From Congeria kusceri (taxonomy: Eukaryota; Mollusca; Bivalvia; Myida; Dreissenidae), in assembly GCA_027627225.1 (NCBI GenBank), contig CM051024.1, positions 43,456,847 to 43,520,846 of the forward strand: a stretch of DNA of 64,000 nucleotides, written 5' to 3'. This document shows, one piece after another, positions 41,701-56,700 of this stretch (position 1 is its first letter; each line of letters opens with the position of its first letter). The position numbers were made by a program, and so were the translations under genes. The notes beneath the pieces were generated by a model, which did no database searches, had not been told where the DNA came from, and saw only the letters and a list, made by a program, of their open reading frames with translations.

Positions 41701-44700
41701 TGTCATTTTGGGTTCCCATGTAGGCCAACTTCCGGGGTCTGTCACCCATGATGGTCCCTTGAACCAAAGATCGTTTGTCATAAACTGCTCAGCTGAGATA
41801 CCGCGGGTAAGCAGGTCTGCTGGGTTATCTTGTGAAGGACAGTAACGCCACGCGTGGTTTGGTAGGAGTGTGATGATCTCTGTTACACGGTTTTTCACGA
41901 ATCGCGGGAGAGTGCGTGTTGAAGCTAGCCAATGTAACACTATCTGACTGTCAGTCCATAATTGTAAACGCTCGATCTTCAACTCTTTCTGTACATGTTT
42001 GGCCAGTCGCGCGCCAACAATGGCTGCCATCAGTTCCAAACGAGGCAGAGTAAGCGTCTTCAAGGGAGCCATCACCAGGGCGCATTCGTGTTCGGTGCAG
42101 ACGAAAACTGCGGCACCATATGACGTCATACTTGCATCACAAAATACTTGAAGAGAGATGTTTTCGTTCTTCTCTGACGGTGAGCTCTTTAACAGGTAGC
42201 GATTTACGCTGTAGGAAGTCACAGTGTTCAGGTTCGTCGCCAAGTCGCACCACTGCCGGTATAAATCACGTGACAAGGGTGTGTCCCACGAATACTCTAA
42301 TTTCCACAATTCTTGCAACAATGCCTTTGCACGAATCGTCACTGGTGTTAGGATACCAAGGGGATCATAAATTTTCGAGATGTGTTGCAATATTTCTCTC
42401 TTTGTCACAGACTCTACGAGAGAAATGTCCCTTGTAGGAAAACACAACGTATCTTCAACTGCGTTCCACCTCAACCCGAGAATCTTCGTATCTCTATCAG
42501 TGTCCAATACGCCGTCTACACTGGCACTGTCACGCACCACTCTGCTGTTGGAGTTCCAGGAACGCAAGTTGAAGTTGGCAGCCGACATCAAATCACGAGT
42601 GTCGTGATAGAATTTCACAACGTCGCTCTCCTGCTGGAAACCGGAAATGATGTTATCGACATAGATATCACGGCGAACATGGTCACTTACCCAGTTGTCC
42701 TTGTTGTTGTCTAGATGCTTCACGATGGTTGCACACAGTATGAAGGGTGAGCATGTAGCGCCGAACAACACAGCTTTAAAGCGATAGGTCATCAGTGGAC
42801 TGTCTGGGTCACGAGGGTCCCGTAACCATAGAAATCTGGTGACGTCACGATCTCTCTCATCCAGAGCAACATGTAGGAAGGCTTTCTCGATGTCTGTCGT
42901 CACGGCGTATCTATTCATTCGGAAGCGCATTAAAATGCCAGTTTGATCGTTCAGTTCAAGTGGAGTCGATCGTAAACAGTCGTTCAGGCTCGGCTCGTTT
43001 GACGATCTACGACAACTGCAATCGTACACGATACGAATCGGAGTGGTCATCGATTCTTTCCGTACTCCGTGGTGTGGGATATAGTGTACAGGGTATTCAG
43101 GCTTGATTTCCTCATCGACGACTTCTATGAACCCGCGTTCATGCTGTTCTGTAATAATGTCGTCGTATTTCTGGAACATGAACGGTTCTCTTCGCAGACG
43201 CTGTATCATGTTCTGTGTACGTCTGACGCTTACATCGTAGTTCGTAGGCAACTGAGGGTGATCTTCTTTCCACGGCAGTTTCACACTGTACTGGTTATCC
43301 TTGTAAGTGATGCAGGTATCCATGTACGTCTGAAGTTCGTCAGTACCGGAAGTTGCGTCCGTTTCCGGTGCGATCCCAATGGACTCCAGCTTCCAAAATC
43401 TCTCGATATCGGCAGCGTTTAGAGGTGACGTCATCACGTTCAACATGTGGTGAGTAGACTCGGCGTTCGTAGTTGGAAGAGGGCCAGAAAGAAGATATCC
43501 TAATTTTGACTGCACTGCAGTAGGTCCGTTACCCCGAACAACGCGATTCTGCACGATCTTCCAGTATGTGTCTGCGCCAATTAGCATGTCGATCTCAAAC
43601 GTCTCATCTGCGGTGACAGGGTGGGCTAATTTTAAACCGCGAAGGTACGTTAGGGAAGCTACATGTCGATGTAAGCTCGGCATCGGAACTGCTATAGTGG
43701 GTGTAATTAAGGCGTCAATCGGGATCCGCTCCTTCCTGTCGGTGATCACGTGCACTGTCGCTGTTTTCATAATTTTCACATCTTGCGATGAATGTCCAAA
43801 TGCTGCTAAATAGATTGTCTCTGTACCAGTCTCTTTAACATGCAGTTCATTCGCAAGTTTCTCTGTGATAAACGATCTCTGGGCACCTTCGTCGAACAAT
43901 ATATTTGCTTCAACAGTTAAGTTCAAGGAACTTACTTGTACGATAGCGGTCTTCAGAAGCACATTAGATCTTGCTTGTGTCGAAGAATGTAGAATCGTGT
44001 GTCCCGTGGCGATGCCTTGGAATGGAGTAGCATTTGGGCTCAGCGAAGAGCTCGTTTTCTTCTGTTCACAGATGGCTGTATGGTGTTTGCGCTGACAGTT
44101 GCGGCATCTATTGTGGGATTGGCACAGCGAAACTTGATGTGTGAATCTGACAGACAGTTAAAACATAATTTCTTCTGTTTCACAACTTTACTTCTGGCTT
44201 CGGTGGTCTTGAAATTGTTACAGTCTGCAGCTAAGTGTTCACCATCGCAAAAATGACAGGTTGACTTCCGACGCTTGGTGTCTGACCATGGTCTCGACTT
44301 CTTCCCAGGATTCCTACTTCCGGTATGGAAGGACGCGGTCGGCATATGAGAGCCGCTCACCGGAAAATCACGCAATTCGCCTTCTCGCATAATGGCAATC
44401 TCCTTCTCTATCGCACATCTAAGGTTGGATAGTTGCCAACGGCTGCCTCCGTGGTCACGTGCCATACTCTGTCGTACTGGAGCTGGCAACTTGTCCCTTA
44501 TAATAGGAACCAGAAGATTCCCATATGACTCTTGTCTCTCGCCTAACGATTCCAGTCCTCTAATCTTCGTTTCTAGATGGTCGTAAAACGACTGAAGACT
44601 GTCAGGGGTGTTCATCGGCGGATCTAGTTGGATTAGCGCTTGTATCAGTGCTTCTACTATCTTGTCTGGCTGACCGAACCGTTGCTTAAGCAAGTCGACG

Positions 44701-47700
44701 GCTTTCTTGTAGTTGGCGTTGGTTAACTGGAAACCCGCTATACACAAACCTGCTGCGCCATCAACTAACGAACGGAGATATGTGAACTTCTGCACGTCCG
44801 ATAGGGTGTTGTTGAGATGCACGGAACACTCGAAGCTGTCCCAGAACGTCTGCCATTGCACTACATCACCGTGAAATGTTGGCAGAGACATCTTTGGTAG
44901 CCTGTGGTGTGAGAGGCTAGGGATGGTCATCTCCGTGGAGAAATCGTGTCTTGTACGCCGTTCGAGAACCGGAAGTTCTGGCTGTATGTCGTCTGTTGTG
45001 CGTTGTTCTCCACTCGTCACCGGCTGGCCGTTATTATTCTCATTACGCAACAAGCTCGACGCCACTGGCTGTGTGTTAGCAATAGAACTTCGTTGCTTAA
45101 GATTGTCCCTGAGTCTCTGTATCTTCAAGTCAAGATCGAACACAAACGTTTTACTCTCGACCAGTTCCGTCGCTAAATCCTCTGTGTCGTTGTGGTTGAT
45201 GATCTTGTCGTTGAGCACTTTCACTTCTTCAGTCTCCTCCGTTATCATGTGAAGCAGTCGCTCGTACTCAGACCCCGTTAACTCAGTAGAATCGAATCGC
45301 TCTAACTCCCGGGAAATAAGGCGACGATGGCCGTCGCGCATCGCAATAAGCTTCGTAAGCTGCATATTTCGATTCTTCAACTGGTTTCACGGCACCAAAA
45401 TGTCTAATTGATCGTATAGGAATGAAACGAATGCGTTGTGTCCAGGTTCTCTATATCTTTACTTCAAGTCTATATCAACAACAAAACAAAACCACAACAT
45501 GATGATGACGTTGACGTCACGTGACGTTCCGCGCAAACGCGCGAAAGCGTCGCAATATTAACGTTTCCCAACAAACTATCTGCATGTGTGCCCATTCTGC
45601 ATCCGTAAAACAGGTCAACCATAAATATTTTCATTGTACGGATACGAATATGGTTGCAGACACAGAGATCAAAACGTCGAAAAGTGAAAAATATGTAATA
45701 GAAAGAACAATCTTAAAAAAGATAACATAAAACTGGATTTCTGTGCTGCCTTTTTACACAAGAAAAATCGAACTTAATTTTATGACACTACTTTGGTGCG
45801 CGGGTCATTATCCTCTGCCTTTAATTTATTGATAGGTATACGGCAATCTCATCATTTGATGTAAATATGAACGACAATCGCATCCGAAAAAAGAAGTTTG
45901 CATTTATTAGTTACGAACACAAGTATAAGATTTGCAAACTATTTAATGCAAACGAAATAAAATGCACCACACTCATATTATTCGCTATTCAGAAAAATAA
46001 CAGAATAGCCGATAATGAGGATATCGATTGTTAGTGCTTCGTAGCCTGCAGAGTAAAAAGTAGGTAAAGCGATTCAATCTCTCGAATCGCCCTACTAGAC
46101 CGTTGGATTCTGTCAACAGTCTAAAAAGCGGTTTAATCAGTACTAAACGACAACGGTCTTCAATGTATGAAACGATTTAAGAAATTTAATACGGGTAGTA
46201 GCAAAGAATTACATATTTTTACGTTAAAGCACTTATAAATTCATCAATATATCATAACAAATGACAGTATGTTTACTAGAATAATAATGTATTTTATTTT
46301 GTATGTCATTATTTTGCTGTAAATCTGCTTTTCGATGAGGTCAAATGCGTTGATCTTTAAACAATGATTTCGCATGTGCATTTGCAGAAGTAAATACAAC
46401 TGCAAAATATAGACACACAAAGCTTGACGAACAAGAAATGCATATATAGGTTTCGTGTTTTGAAATTTAATATTTAGCATTCCATTTAAAAAAGTAAACA
46501 TGCATTTGTAAAATATTACATTGATGAAGACTAGCACAGCTTGTCAAACAAGAAGTACATGAACGTGCTTTTGTTTGTTTTTAAACGTGAACGTGTATCA
46601 TGCGATGGAGAGGACTTAAAATCCATATCAGAATGAGTCTACTTACTTGGCTTGCTCTTTCATAGTTTTGGTTTGCATTGCCTTTAATGACGACAGCCGC
46701 TTCAAAACAACGATCACTACAATGGTATTAACCTGCAACACAGAACAGCACCGATGTATTGCATAAAGTTTGAATCCCATGAAGCCTCCTCGCGAATGCG
46801 CAATGTTACATTACATCCCAACACGATAACATTTATAATACAAGCTGCATCAGCATGTAGGAAACGTGTATTAACTCACAAGTCCCCTTTATATATTGCA
46901 AGTGTATTGTCTGTACAATATGTAAAACAGACAAAACATCAATTAATGAACTATCTAACCAACTAAAGCCGTCTGTCATACAGTACTTAGTACAGTCCAC
47001 CGCATATTCGATTCTTACACAGATGATGAACAACGCTGGTCCCACAAATGACCATATGAGCCCAGAGGAGATGTCCAGCCAGCAGCTATAAAATAGACAG
47101 TTCATAAATGCAGCATATGTAGACAAGTGAATTACCAAGACATTCACGCACATGTACAAGCTCATATGTATAGGATCTAACACGAGTTGTCATTTCATAC
47201 CATATTTTATTAAACGAGTTCAGGAATTTTGTTAGTAAACCAGCCTTTGGCGAGCTTACTAACGAATTTCCTTGACGAGTTTAATAAAATATGGTATGAA
47301 ATGACACGTGTGTCAGATATTTTTTATCACATGCCTTTAAACGAAATTTACCAAAAGATGTTGATAAATCCTAAAAGCTGTGTACTGACATGACGATTGG
47401 TCAGTCAAAGAATATGTAGCCAATGAAAACGCTCAAAATGTTATCTTTCACATGTGTAAGATAAAAATATTCGTAATGGCTTTATAAATTGGTAAACAAG
47501 GTATAGCATGTGATAAATATGTATCAAACGGTGAAATTATATGATCTTATGTTCATGCACACGTACACGCTCATACATATTACTTGACCGTAAACTTATA
47601 TGATGTTATGTTCACGCACACGTACACTCTCATACATATTACTTGACCGGAGACGTATATGATGTTATATTCACGCACACGTACATACTCATACATACTA

Positions 47701-50700
47701 CTTGACGGGAGACTTATATGATGTTATGTTCACGCACACGTACACACTCATACATATTACTTGACCGTAAACTTATATGGTGTTATGTTCATGCACACGT
47801 AGACTCTCATACATATTACTTGACGGTAAACTTATATGATGTTATGTTCATGCACACGTAGACGCTCATACATATTACTTGACGGTAAACTTATATGACG
47901 TTATGTTCACGCACACGTAGACACGCACATACATATTACTTGACGGTAGACTTATATGATGTTATGTTCACGCACACGTACACACTCATACATATTACTT
48001 GACGGTAGACTTATATGATGTTATGTTCACGCACACGTACACACTCATACATATTACTTGCCCGTAAACTTATATGATGTCATGTTTACGCACACGCAAC
48101 CGCTGGTAAATAGTTCATGTTGTTATCTGATTTCGAATCCCCAGGTTAATATGAATGTGACTCAAACCATATCCGTTAAGTAACTGGCAGTAAAATAAAA
48201 GGAAATTAGGCACAAGCGTGCCAAAATTAAATTATATGCAACCAATACACTTGTTAAAATACAACTTACAAGTTTATGTTCCCATATCCTTCTGTTTGTG
48301 TAACCCCCAGCGAAATACCAACAATAATTCCTGGAATAACTGCGAGAAAAATAAATAAGTAAAATACCAGACATACAGCATTTGTAACGCAAAACGATGG
48401 AATAATTTGGAGTGTTTCAGTCGTTTTCGTTGAAATTGTTTAAAACACACGAATATCTTAGATTAAATGAAAAATACGCACACAAGTACTTGTATGTAAG
48501 TTGGAATGGCCGAGGAGTTAGAGCGTTGTATGTCTTCGATCCTGAGGACTGAGGGTTCGAACCCCATGAGTGCAACATTTTGGTATTGTCTTTTTTTTCA
48601 TGCTTTTCTTGTTATAGTACTTGTGCTACATAGTTCTCATGTTTAATTTGGCCAAACTGAGACGTTGAATGTATAAAATATAGTTAAATCTCAAATGCTT
48701 CTGTTCAGATCTTTAGATGTGATAAATTATAAATGCTAAGTGCATAGCAAACCTGCTGAGAAAATAACGTCTTCCCTTAAAAATCAAGATTGTTATATAT
48801 TTCAGAATCTTTAATTTTTAGCCCAAGAAAAGTTATTGCACAATTATGTTATACTTACTGTAATGCCAAAATTAGACGTTCATTCGAATTATACATTGTG
48901 GTCATTGTTATATAAACGATATAAAATATAATAAAACTATATGTACATCAGTGTAGTATAAAAACGTATCAACAACTAATTGTGATTTATTTAAGACAAT
49001 TGACAAGTAGGCTAACATAAAATATATTTTTTATGAAAAACACATAATAAAAAAAAACCAACAACAGAAAACAAAAACAAACCCAAAACACACAAACAAG
49101 GACAACAAAAACCTACTCCATGCCAGCGGCACGAGGATTTTGATCCTGAACTTGGACATGAACACGTGCACGACACAGATGAGGATCTCCAGGCCTATCA
49201 AAAACATCATGAAGAACATGACCAGGAAGAAGTACTGGATGGCAGCAGCAATGGCTGCGCATGCGCCCTGAGTATAAAAAAGATACATATTGTATAGATA
49301 GTTCTTAAAGTCCAACAGTCGAGTAGTACGTATTTACAATAATGATTATTTAATTTTGTGATCTTCCAAACGATGTGGAAAAACATGCGAGTAAAATTTA
49401 CTATGAAGCAATATATCTATTTTATTCTCAATAGTAGATTTATGTATTCAAGTATAGTTAATAATTTGTTAACTACACAAACTATGCGCATGATGATTAT
49501 GCTTTGGCCAGATGTGTGACGACTTTGACAGAACTAAAATACATATATTTAATAGAGATGATAATAAGTATGGCAAATTTGACAAGAGTAAAATACACTG
49601 ATTTAATAGATATGGTAATAAGTGTGGCATCTTTCACAATAGTTAAATAGATATATTTAATAGAGATGATAATAAGTGTGGCATCTTTCACAATAGTTAA
49701 ATACATATATTTAATAGAGATGATAATAAGTGTGGCATCTTTCACAATAGTTAAATACATAGATTTAATGGAGATGATAATAAGTGTGGCATCTTCACAA
49801 TAGTTAAATACATAGATTTAAAAGAGATGATAATAAGTGAGGCATCTTTCACAATAGTTAAATACACAGATTTAATAGAGATGATAATAAGTGTGGAAAC
49901 TTTCACAATAGTTAAATATGTAGATTTAATAGAGATGATAATAAGTGTGGCATCTTTCATAATAGTTAAATACATAGATTTAAAAGAGGTGATAATACGT
50001 GTGGCATCTTTCACAAGAGTAAAATATACAGATTTAATAGAGATGATAATAAGTGTGGCATCTTTCACAATAGTTAAATACACAGATTGAATAGAGATGA
50101 TAATAAGTGTGGCATCTTTCACAATAGTTAAATACATAGATTTAATAAAGATGATAATAAGTGTGGCATCTTTCACAAGAGTTAAATACACAGATTTAAT
50201 AGAGATGATAATAAGTGTGGCATCTTTCACAATAGTTAAATACATATATTTAATAGAGATGATAATAAGTGTGGCATCTTTCACAATAGTTAAATACATA
50301 GATTTAATGGAGATGATAATAAGTGTGGCATCTTCACAATAGTTAAATACATAGATTTAAAAGAGATGATAATAAGTGAGGCATCTTTCACAATAGTTAA
50401 ATACACAGATTTAATAGAGATGATAATAAGTGTGGAAACTTTCACAATAGTTAAATATGTAGATTTAAAGAGATGATAATAAGTGTGGCATCTTTCATAA
50501 TAGTTAAATACATAGATTTAATAGAGGTGATAATACGTGTGGCATCTTTCACAAGAGTAAAATACACTGATTTAATAGAGATGATAATAAGTGTGGCATC
50601 TTTCACAATAGTTAAATACATATATTTAATAGAGATGATAATAAGTGTGGCATCTTTCACAGTAGTTAAATACATATATTTAATAGTGATGATAATAAGT

Positions 50701-53700
50701 GTGCCATCTTTCACAATAGTTAAATACATATATTTAATAGAGATGATAATAAGTGTGGCATCTTTCACAAGAGTAAAATACACTGATTTAATAGAGATGA
50801 TAATAAGTGTGGCATCTTTCACAATAGTAAAATACACTGATTTAATAGAGATGATAATATGTGTGGCATCTTTCACAATAGTTAAATACATATATTTAAT
50901 AGAGATGATAATAAGTGTGGCATCTTTCACAATAGTTAAATACATATATTTAATAGAGATGATAATATGTGTGGCATCTTTCACAATAGTTAAATACATA
51001 GATTTAATAGAGATGATAATAAGTGTGGCATCTTTCACAATAGTTAAATACATAGATTTAATAGAGATGATAATAAGTGTGCATCTTCCACAAGAGTTAA
51101 ATACACAGATTTAATAGAGATGATAATAAGTGTGGCATCTTTCACAATAGTTAAATATGTAGATTTAATAGACATGATAATAAGTGTGCATCTTTCACAA
51201 GAGTTAAATACACAGATTTAATAGAGATGATAATAAGTGTGGCATCTTTCACAATAGTTCAATACATAGATCTACTAGAGATGATAATAAGTGTGCATCT
51301 TTCACAATAGTTAAATACATATATTTAATAGAGATGATAATAAGTGTGGAATCTTTCACAATAGTTAAATACATAGATTTAATAAAGATGATAATAAGTG
51401 TGGCATCTTTCACAAGAGTTAAATACACAGATTTAATAGAGATGATAATAAGTGTGGCATCTTTCACAATAGTTAAATACATAGATTTAATGGAGATGAT
51501 AATAAGTGCGGCATCTTTCACAATAGTTAAATACATATATTTAATAGAGATGATTATATGTGTGGCATCGTTCACAATAGTTAAATACATTGATTTAATA
51601 GAGATGATAATAAGTATGGCATCTTTCACAATAGTTAAATACACAGATTTAATAGAGATGATAATAAGTGTGGCATCTTTCACAATAGTTAAATACACAG
51701 ATTTACTAGAGATGATTATATGTGTGGCATCGTTCACAATAGTTAAATACATTGATTTAATAGAGATGATAATAAGTGTGGCAACGTTCACAATAGTAAA
51801 ATACATAGATTTAATAGAGATGATGATAAGTGTGGCGACTTCGACAATAGTAAAATACATAGATTTAATAGAGATGATAATAAGTGTGGCGACTTCGACA
51901 ATAGTAAAATACATAGATTTAATAGAGATGATAATAAGTGTGGCAACTTTCACAATAGTAAAATACATAGATTTAATAGATATGATAATAAGTGTGGCGA
52001 CTTCGACAACAGTAAAATACATAGATTTAATAAAGATGATAATAAGTGTGGCAACTTTGACAAAAGTAAAATACACAGATCCACTAGAGATGATAATAAG
52101 TGAGGCATCTTTCACAATAGTTAAATACATAGATTTAATAGAGATGATAATAAGTGTGCATCTTTCACAATAGTTAAATACATAGATTTAATAGAGATGA
52201 TAATAAGTGTGGCATCTTTCACAATAGTTAAATACATAGATTTAATAGATATGATAATAAGTGTGGCGACTTCGACAATAGTAAAATACATAGATTTAAT
52301 AAAGATGATAATAAGTGTGGCAACTTTGACAAAAGTAAAATACACAGATCCACTAGAGATGATAATAAGTGAGGCATCTTTCACAATAGTTAAATACATA
52401 GATTTAATAGAGATGATAATAAGTGTACATCTTTCACAATAGTTAAATACATAGATTTAATAGAGATGATAATAAGTGTGGCATCTTTCACAATAGTTAA
52501 ATACATATATCTACTAGAGATGATAACAATTGTGCATTTTTCACAATTGTTAAATACATAGATTTAATAGAGATGATAATAAGTGTGGCATCTTTCACAA
52601 TAGTTAAATACATATATTTAATAGAGATGATAATAAGTGTGGCATCTTTCACAATAGTTAAATACATAGATTTAATAGAGATGATAATAAGTGTGGCATC
52701 TTTTACAATAGTTAAATACATAGATTTAATAAAGATGATAATAAGTGTGATATCTTTCACAATAGTTAAATACATTGATTTAATAGAGATGATAATAAGT
52801 GTGGCATCTTTCACAAGAGTTAAATACACAGATTTAATAGAGATGATAATAAGTGTGGCATCTTTCACAATAGTTAAATACACAGATTGAATAGAGATGA
52901 TAATAAGTGTGCATTTTTCACAAGAGTTAAATACACAGATTTTATAGAGATGATAATAAGTGTGGCATCTTTCACAAGAGTTAAATACACAGATTGAATA
53001 GAGATGATAATAAGTGTGGCATCTTTCACAATAGTTAAATACATATATTTAATAGAGATGATAATAAGTGTGGCATCTTTCACAATAGTTAAATACATAG
53101 ATTTAATAGAGATGATAATAAGTGTGGCATCTTCACAATAGTTAAATACATAGATTTAAAAGAGATGATAATAAGTGAGGCATCTTTCACAATAGTTAAA
53201 TACACAGATTTAATAGAGATGATAATAAGTGTGGCATCTTTCACAATAGTTAAATACACAGATTTAATAGAGATGATTATATGTGTGGCATCGTTCACAA
53301 TAGTTAAATACATTGATTTAATAGAGATGATAATAAGTGTGTCAACGTTCACAATAGTAAAATACATAGATTTAATAGAGATGATGATAAGTGTGGCGAC
53401 TTCGACAATAGTAAAATACATAGATTTAATAGAGATGATAATAAGTGTGGCGACTTCGACAATAGTAAAATACATAGATTTAATAGAGATGATAATAAGT
53501 GTGGCAACTTTCACAATAGTAAAATACATAGATTTAATAGATATGATAATAAGTGTGGCGACTTCGACAATAGTAAAATACATAGATTTAATAAAGATGA
53601 TAATAAGTGTGGCAACTTTGACAAAAGTAAAATACACAGATCCACTAGAGATGATAATAAGTGAGGCATCTTTCACAATAGTTAAATACATAGATTTAAT

Positions 53701-56700
53701 AGAGATGATAATAAGTGTGCATCTTTCACAATAGTTAAATACATAGATTTAATAGAGATGATAATAAGTGTGGCATCTTTCACAATAGTTAAATACATAT
53801 ATCTACTAGAGATGATAACAAGTGTGCATTTTTCACAATTGTTAAATACATAGATTTAATAGAGATGATAATAAGTGTGGCATCTTTCACAATAGTTAAA
53901 TACATAGATTTAATAGAGATGATAATAAGTGTGGCATCTTTCACAATAGTTAAATACATAGATTTAATAGAGATGATAATAAGTGTGGCATCTTTCACAA
54001 TAGTTAAATACATAGATTTAATAAAGATGATAATAAGTGTGGCGTCTTTCATAAGAGTTAAATACACAGATTTAATAGAGATAATAATAAGTGTGGCATC
54101 TTTCACAATAGTTAAATACATAGATTTAATAGAGATGATAATAAGTGTGGCATCTTTCACAATAGTTAAATACATAGATTTAATAGAGATGATAATAAGT
54201 GTGCATTTTTCACAAGAGTTAAATACACAGATTTTATAGAGATGATAATAAGTGTGACATCTTTCACAATAGTTAAATACATTGATTTAATAGAGATGAT
54301 AATAAGTGTGGCATTTTTCACAAGAGTTAAATACACAGATTTAATAGAGATGATAATAAGTGTGGCATCTTTCACAATAGTTAAATACACAGATTGAATA
54401 GAGATGATAATAAGTGTGGCATCTTTCACAATAGTTAAATACATAGATTTAATAAAGATGATAATAAGTGTGGCATCTTTCACAAGAGTTAAATACACAG
54501 ATTTAATAGAGATGATAATAAGTGTGGCATCTTTCACAATAGTTAAATACATATATTTAATAGAGATGATAATAAGTGTGGCATCTTTCACAATAGTTAA
54601 ATACATAGATTTAATGGAGATGATAATAAGTGTGGCATCTTCACAATAGTTAAATACATAGATTTAAAAGAGATGATAATAAGTGAGGCATCTTTCACAA
54701 TAGTTAAATACACAGATTTAATAGAGATGATAATAAGTGTGGAAACTTTCACAATAGTTAAATATGTAGATTTAATAGAGATGATAATAAGTGTGGCATC
54801 TTTCATAATAGTTAAATACATAGATTTAATAGAGATGATAATAAGTGTGGCATCTTTCACAAGAGTTAAATACATTGATTTAATAGAGATGATAATACGT
54901 GTGGCATCTTTCACAATTGTTAAATATGTAGATTTAATAAAGATGATAATAAGTGTGCATCTTTCACAAGAGTTAAATACACAGATTTAATAGAGATGAT
55001 AATAAGTGTGGCATCTTTCACAATAGTTAAATTCATAGATTTAATAGAGATGATAATAAGTGTGGCATCTTTCACAAGAGTTAAATACATTGATTTAATA
55101 GAGATGATAATAAGTGAGGCAACTTTCACAATAGTAAAATACATAGATTTAATAGAGATGATGATAAGTGTGGCGACTTCGACAATAGTAAAATACATAG
55201 ATTTAATAGAGATGATAATAAGTGTGGCGACTTCAACAATAGTAAAATACATAGATTTAATAGAGATGATAATAAGTGTGGCAACTTTCACAATAGTAAA
55301 ATGCATAGATTTAATAGAGATGATGATAAGTGTGGCGACTTCGACAATAGTAAAATACATAGATTTAATAAAGATGATAATAAGTGTGGCGACTTCGACA
55401 ATAGTAAAATACATAGATTTAATAGAGATGATGATAAGTGTGGCATCTTTCACAATAGTAAAATACATAGATTTAATAGAGATGATGATAAGTGTGGCGA
55501 CTTCGACAATAGTAAAATACATAGATTTAATAAAGATGATAATAAGTGTGGCAACTTTGACAAAAGTAAAATACACAGATCTACTAGAGATGATAATAAG
55601 TGAGGCATCTTTCACAATAGTTAAATACATAGATTTAATAGAGATGATAATAAGTGTGCATCTTTCACAATAGTTAAATACATAGATTTAAAGAGATGAT
55701 AATAAGTGTGGCATCTTTCACAATAATTAAATACATAGATTTAATACAGATGATAATAAGTACCTTGCTCTCTGTTCTATTTACTCCTCCGAGAAAGAAG
55801 ATCAGGGCGAAGAGCAAAGCAACGCAAAGGTGCATGACAACGATGACTCTGTCAGATCGGACAAGTCTGGAAAATAACATTTACAAAACAAATAAAAATA
55901 TCATCATTAACTCAGTGCAATATTTCATGCAGTGGACATAGTTTGAGAAAATATAGTATATCACAAGAAATAATTTCGCAAAATATCCGGAATGAATCAC
56001 TTGCATTTGGCCATCCTAGATCTTTCAATTCAAGAACCGGATTCATATTTTGTACATTTTAGTGAGTTGTTTGCGAACTTTATAGGTGAAACAATTTTAC
56101 TCAGTTATCCAAATTACATCTCCAACAATGAAGTAAAGCTCAAAGAAACGAAACATGTTTAGTGGTCAGAGAGAAAATATACCATTAAAACTATGCAATT
56201 GACAATGTTGATATAAAGTCACATCCCGATACCCGATACCCATTAGTGTCTTATCTATCCTAGCTCAAATAACTTTTGCTAATGTAATTTTTGGAATGTT
56301 TGTCAGGGTTAACGTACACATGTTTGGTGCCAAAATTTAGTTGAATGATTATTCGGATTTCTGTTAAGAAACCGTATTACTTACAGTCTTTCAATTCTTA
56401 TTTTCGGAATGAAGCAAGTAAAAAAATAACACAGAAAAGTTATTTTTGCAACACGATGTTACAGATTAAAACGTTACTCTCTAGTTTCCTTTTTGACTAC
56501 GTATAGTACACTTATTTGCCAACCTCCAGACCAAGGCGTGAATGACAAGCGTGATAATCAGGCATACGATAGAGACGGCACACCCTACCGCCGACACGAT
56601 ACTCAGGGCTTTTGCGTGTTCAGGTGACTGGAAAAATAGAAGCAAAACAACGGTTTAGTATAGAACCGTTTGCGTTTGAATGTTTCGCTAAGTCTTATGG

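Larger units (their letters stand above)
39726..45573 (-). mobile_element. Complete BEL/Pao LTR retrotransposon
   Basis: 5848 bp, antisense to the window and parallel to gene 2. The two 173-bp LTRs (39726-39898 and 45401-45573) begin TG and end CA and look identical by eye. Flanks AACTG and AACTA differ at one base, compatible with a 5-bp target duplication. Immediately inside the 5' LTR the minus strand reads TTTTGGTGCCGTGAAACC, a candidate primer-binding site. A gag frame (45380-44040) and a pol frame (43962-40084) follow; pol has the order protease, reverse transcriptase, RNase H, integrase that defines BEL/Pao. It sits in the gene 2 intron before TM6. Confidence 0.93.

Noticed and set aside
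49497..55673. Many frames of 80-293 codons on both strands with [12 protein letters not shown] or [11 protein letters not shown] repeats
   Set aside because: The 54-bp unit is a multiple of three and stop-free in several frames. Both strands are equally open and the frames break at repeat variants, so this is satellite DNA.
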